Shown here one piece after another: positions 60,934 to 64,000 of a stretch of 64,000 nucleotides of DNA. The notes beneath the pieces are model-generated. The model did not search any database. It saw only the letters and a list, made by a program, of their open reading frames with translations, and was not told the DNA's origin. How positions within the stretch are numbered: the stretch's first letter is position 1; each line of letters opens with the position of its first letter. This stretch comes from JAIYDJ01 sp031400505. GTDB taxonomy: Bacteria > Pseudomonadota > Alphaproteobacteria > Rhodobacterales > Rhodobacteraceae. The stretch covers positions 83,527 to 147,526 of the forward strand of contig JANNPZ010000091.1 of NCBI GenBank assembly GCA_031400505.1. Reading direction: 5' to 3'. Position numbers and translations under genes: made by a program.

Positions 60934-61893
60934 GTGAAGGCCGAAATCTTTTCAGGCGTCATCCCGGCGCTGCTGACCCCCTGCACCCCCGAGCGCACCC
61001 CAGACTTTGACGCGCTGGTCCGTAAAGGCAAAGAGTTGATCGCCGCGGGAATGTCGGCGGTGGTCTATTGCGGTTCGATGGGCGACTGGCCGCTTTTGAC
61101 CGACGCACAACGGATGGAGGGGGTCGAACGGCTGGTCCGGGCGGGCGTCAAGGTCGTCGTCGGCACTGGGGCGATCAACACCCCTTCGGCCGTGGCGATC
61201 ACCCGGCATGCGGCGCAAGTCGGCGCGCATGGGCTGATGGTCATCCCGCGCGTGCTGTCGCGCGGCCCGTCAGCGGTGGCACAGCGGGCGCATTTCAAGG
61301 CGATCCTGTCGGCGGCCCCCGACCTGCCCGCCGTCATCTACAACAGCCCCTACTACGGCTTCACCACAAAGGCGGACCTTTTCAACGCCTTGCGTGCCGA
61401 ACATCCCAACCTTGTCGGCTTCAAGGAATTCGGCGGCCCGGCCGACATGCGCTATGCGGGCGAATTCATCACCTCGGCCGAGGGGATCACGCTGATGGTC
61501 GGCGTCGATACCGGTGTGGTGAACGGTTTTGTCAACTGCGGTGCCGTGGGGGCGATCACCGGCATCGGCGTCGTGATGCCGCGCGAGGTTCTGACGCTAT
61601 ACAACCTCTGCCTTGCTGCCGCTGCGGGCGATGTCGAGGCGCGGGCAAAGGCGCTTGAGCTTGAGGCTGCGTTTCATGTGCTGTCGTCGTTCGACGAAGG
61701 CCCGGATCTTGTGCTGTATTTCAAATACATGCTGCTGTTGCAGGGTGAACGCGAATATGCGCTGCACTTCATCGAAACGGACGAGCTCAGCGCAAGCCAG
61801 CGCGGCTATGTCGACGCGCAGTATGCGCTGTTCAACACTTGGTTTGCCGAGTGGAGCAAGCAGGGCGGTGTCGTCGCGCGGTGCCTTGGGTAG
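60934..61893 (+). CDS. lhpC: DapA-family lyase/deaminase, probable 1-pyrroline-4-hydroxy-2-carboxylate deaminase
   Basis: A TIM-barrel protein of 319 residues of the dihydrodipicolinate synthase family. Schiff-base Lys164 is in 'LVGFKEFGG', and the catalytic Tyr is in 'VIYNSPYYG' (about 135-142). 'GVIPALLTPC' opens the barrel. In hydroxyproline clusters the family member LhpC deaminates 1-pyrroline-4-hydroxy-2-carboxylate to alpha-ketoglutarate semialdehyde; its position before the dehydrogenase and epimerase genes supports this. The start is GTG with a perfect AGGAGG 6 bases upstream. Confidence 0.87.
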   Translation: MKAEIFSGVIPALLTPCTPERTPDFDALVRKGKELIAAGMSAVVYCGSMGDWPLLTDAQRMEGVERLVRAGVKVVVGTGAINTPSAVAITRHAAQVGAHGLMVIPRVLSRGPSAVAQRAHFKAILSAAPDLPAVIYNSPYYGFTTKADLFNALRAEHPNLVGFKEFGGPADMRYAGEFITSAEGITLMVGVDTGVVNGFVNCGAVGAITGIGVVMPREVLTLYNLCLAAAAGDVEARAKALELEAAFHVLSSFDEGPDLVLYFKYMLLLQGEREYALHFIETDELSASQRGYVDAQYALFNTWFAEWSKQGGVVARCLG

Positions 61894-61938
61894 TGGTCCA
61901 ACGGCCGGAAGCACCGTGATGAACCCCGAAAGACCCGC

Positions 61939-63183
61939 ATGACACCGCAGGTTGATCTGATCGTGGTCGGCGCGGGGGTGATCGGCCTCTCGGTCGCTCT
62001 TGCGGCGCAAGCTCGCGGGCTGTCGGTCACCGTGGTTGACCGGACCGGGCCTGCGGCGGGCGCATCGGCGGGGAATGCCGGAGCCTTTGCGTTCAGCGAC
62101 ATTCTGCCCCTCGCCTCGCCGGGCATCCTGCGCAAGGCCCCCGGATGGTTGCTGGACCCGCTTGGGCCGCTGTCTATCCCCCCGGCCTATGCGCTGCGGA
62201 TAGCACCGTGGATGTACCGGTTCTGGCGCGCCTGCGCCCCGGCGCAGGTGGCGCGATCCACGCAGGCCCAGACCACGCTGATGGACGTCTCGAAGGCTGC
62301 TCTTCTGCCGTTTCTGGACCTGTCGGGAACCGCCGCAATGCTGCGCCGTGCGGGCAATCTGCAGGTCTACGAGGGCCACGCCGAATTCACCGCATCGCTT
62401 CCCGGATGGCAGGCCCGCACCGATCACGGGATCGCCTTTGACCATCTGGATGCCGCCGAGATGGCCGTCCTGCAGCCCGGTCTGGCGGCGCGGTTCACCC
62501 ATGGCACCTTCACCCCCGAATGGTATTCGATTGCCGACCCCCGACTTTACACCCTTGCCCTCGCCGACCGCTTTTGCGCCAAAGGGGGCAGGGTTCATCT
62601 GGCCGAAGTGACCGGGCTTGACCCGATCGATACCGGTGTAACGGTCTGGCTGCAGAACGGCGCGTCGCTGACCGCGGACAAAGTGGTTCTGGCGGCGGGG
62701 GCATTCTCGCACCTGTTGGCGCGCGGGGTTGGTGACAGGATCCCGCTGGAAACCGAGCGGGGCTATAACACCACCCTGCCGCCGGGCGCCTTCGATCTGC
62801 GGATGCAGGTAACGTTCGGCGGCCATGGCTTTGTGGCCAGCCCGCTGTCCACAGGCCTGCGGATCGGCGGCGCGGTGGAACTGGGCGGTCTGAGGCTGCC
62901 GCCGAATTTCAAACGGGCCGACGCGATGCTGCGCCGTGCGCAGGCCTTTCTGCCCGGCCTGAACCCCGTAGGCGGCGTGCAATGGATGGGGTTCCGTCCG
63001 TCCTTGCCCGACAGCCTGCCTGCCATCGGCCCTTCGCGCCGCTCGCCCCGGGTGATGCACGCCTTTGGGCATGGCCACCTTGGCCTGACCCAATCTGCGG
63101 GCACCGCCCGTCTGGTGGCGGACCTTCTGACCGGCGCGCCGCCTGCAATTGACCTTAAACCGTTTTCTCCGCAAAGGTTCTGA
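61939..63183 (+). CDS. FAD-dependent D-amino-acid (D-hydroxyproline) dehydrogenase
   Basis: A DAO-family protein of 414 residues resembling DadA. 'VVGAGVIGLSVALAAQARGLSVTVVD' (about 9-34, split fold) binds FAD, 'AGASAGNAGAFAF' follows it, and the C-terminal 'MGFRPSLPDSLPAIGPSRRS...HAFGHGHLGLTQSAGTARL' is the family signature. It would oxidise cis-4-hydroxy-D-proline, made by the epimerase encoded next, to 1-pyrroline-4-hydroxy-2-carboxylate, the substrate of LhpC. This is the single-subunit HypO-like form rather than the three-subunit type. Confidence 0.88.
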   Translation: MTPQVDLIVVGAGVIGLSVALAAQARGLSVTVVDRTGPAAGASAGNAGAFAFSDILPLASPGILRKAPGWLLDPLGPLSIPPAYALRIAPWMYRFWRACAPAQVARSTQAQTTLMDVSKAALLPFLDLSGTAAMLRRAGNLQVYEGHAEFTASLPGWQARTDHGIAFDHLDAAEMAVLQPGLAARFTHGTFTPEWYSIADPRLYTLALADRFCAKGGRVHLAEVTGLDPIDTGVTVWLQNGASLTADKVVLAAGAFSHLLARGVGDRIPLETERGYNTTLPPGAFDLRMQVTFGGHGFVASPLSTGLRIGGAVELGGLRLPPNFKRADAMLRRAQAFLPGLNPVGGVQWMGFRPSLPDSLPAIGPSRRSPRVMHAFGHGHLGLTQSAGTARLVADLLTGAPPAIDLKPFSPQRF

Positions 63184-63187
63184 TCCC

Positions 63188-64000
63188 ATGGCAAGCCATA
63201 CATTTTCCTGCATTGACGGTCACACCTGCGGCAATCCTGTCAGGCTGGTCTCGGGCGGTGGGCCGATGCTGGTCGGGGCCAACATGCTGGAAAAGCGGGC
63301 GCATTTCCTGGCCGAGTTCGACTGGATCCGCAAAGGCCTGATGTTCGAGCCGCGCGGGCATGACATGATGTCGGGCACGATCCTCTATCCGTCCACGCGG
63401 CCTGATTGCGAGGTGGCGGTGCTGTTCATCGAAACCTCGGGCTGCCTGCCGATGTGCGGGCACGGCACGATCGGGACCATCACCATGGCCATCGAGAACG
63501 GGCTGATCACCCCGCGCGTTCCGGGCAAGCTGTCCATCGACACGCCTGCGGGCAAGGTGGACGTGACTTACGTACAAGAGGGGCGGTATGTCGAAGAGGT
63601 CCGGCTGACCAATGTTCCGGGCTATCTGCACGCCGAAGGCCTGTCCGTGATGGTGGACGGATTTGGCGAGGTTGTGGTCGATGTGGCCTATGGCGGCAAT
63701 TTCTATGCCATCGTCGATCCGCAGGAGGCGATTGCCGATATGGCAGACGTGGGCGCGGGTGACCTTTTGCGCTGGAGCCCGCTTTTGCGCCGCGCACTGA
63801 ACGAAAAATACGACTTCCAGCACCCTGAAAAGCGCGAAATCAGGGGTATGAGTCATATCCTGTGGACCGGCAAACCCACCCAACCCAACGCCACCGCCCG
63901 CAACGCGGTGTTTTACGGCGACAAGGCGATTGACCGCAGCCCCTGCGGCACCGGCACATCCGCCCGCATGGCGCAATGGGCGGCCAAGGGACGGCTGGCG
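63188..64000 (+). CDS. 4-hydroxyproline 2-epimerase (3' end outside window)
   Basis: The first 271 residues of a proline racemase family enzyme. Both catalytic Cys residues are present: Cys90 in 'LPMCGHGTIG' and Cys253 in 'DRSPCGTGTSARMA', as in 4-hydroxyproline epimerases, which convert trans-4-hydroxy-L-proline to cis-4-hydroxy-D-proline. 'CIDGHTCGNPVRLV' at the N-terminus is typical. It follows the dehydrogenase gene by 4 bases. The remaining enzyme of the pathway, alpha-ketoglutarate semialdehyde dehydrogenase, is not in the window and may lie just beyond it. Confidence 0.92.
   Translation, partial: MASHTFSCIDGHTCGNPVRLVSGGGPMLVGANMLEKRAHFLAEFDWIRKGLMFEPRGHDMMSGTILYPSTRPDCEVAVLFIETSGCLPMCGHGTIGTITMAIENGLITPRVPGKLSIDTPAGKVDVTYVQEGRYVEEVRLTNVPGYLHAEGLSVMVDGFGEVVVDVAYGGNFYAIVDPQEAIADMADVGAGDLLRWSPLLRRALNEKYDFQHPEKREIRGMSHILWTGKPTQPNATARNAVFYGDKAIDRSPCGTGTSARMAQWAAKGRLA

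Noticed and set aside
61597..63213. A 538-codon minus-strand open frame
   Set aside because: Antisense shadow of the D-hydroxyproline dehydrogenase gene; low-complexity Arg/Gly/Gln content typical of such shadows.
1..64000. CRISPR array
   Set aside because: No regularly spaced repeats of 23-40 bases with unique spacers were seen; the only short-period array is the 21-base one at 15222.

Overview
The window looks like chromosomal DNA of an alphaproteobacterium of the Rhodobacteraceae (Roseobacter/Paracoccus/Rhodobacter type). Support comes from the high GC content, the split his cluster hisBH...hisAFE, the single-chain pyruvate carboxylase, a GAAC-N7-GAAC (alphaproteobacterial LexA) box in front of a uvrD/pcrA helicase, and the dense load of ABC uptake operons. 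Gene identities were read from motifs and remembered family features; no search was run.

Layout. 1-3.1 kb: end of a sugar ABC operon with its binding protein, divergent from a LacI repressor, with two operator palindromes between them. 3.2-7.8 kb: hisB-hisH, then hisA-hisF-hisE, interrupted by an EamA exporter and a DUF2147 protein on the other strand. 7.9-14.8 kb: pyruvate carboxylase, a SAM methyltransferase and the SOS-type helicase. 14.85-17.1 kb: tRNA-Ser(GGA) followed by a decayed island with a broken large serine recombinase, 21-bp repeats and a truncated IS3-type transposase.

17.1-33.6 kb: a TetR/BetI-like regulator divergent from a tightly packed 14-gene run. It encodes a class III aminotransferase, two PYROXD2-type FAD oxidoreductases, a GcvT-like protein, two Rieske oxygenase alpha subunits, a polyamine-type ABC transporter, a cupin resembling DMSP lyases, an amidohydrolase, a VOC protein and a methyltransferase. 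I read it as an uptake and degradation system for a methylated amine or betaine of unknown identity. It is the best candidate here for an undescribed system. Downstream, 33.7-36.35 kb is decayed: a MOSC gene, the tail of a trimethylamine-dehydrogenase-like gene, and a dead IS3 copy with perfect ends.

36.7-46.1 kb: a second polyamine-type ABC transporter with N-carbamoylputrescine amidase. Opposite it lie two agmatine deiminase paralogues (one with a Tat-like signal), a minimal LuxR-type regulator and a divergent LysR regulator. This is an agmatine-to-putrescine module.

46.5-53.1 kb: a dipeptide/oligopeptide ABC operon with an M24 (Xaa-Pro) peptidase. 53.2-64 kb: a hydroxyproline locus. The minus-strand operon carries an amino-acid ABC transporter, an aconitase-X protein and an atypical proline-racemase-family protein. 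The plus-strand genes encode pyrroline-2-carboxylate reductase, a GntR regulator, an LhpC-type deaminase, a D-hydroxyproline dehydrogenase and a 4-hydroxyproline epimerase cut by the window end. Two copies of a TATACA-N3-TGTAT operator link both halves. Peptide import, prolidase and hydroxyproline breakdown together suggest use of collagen-like or other proline-rich peptides.
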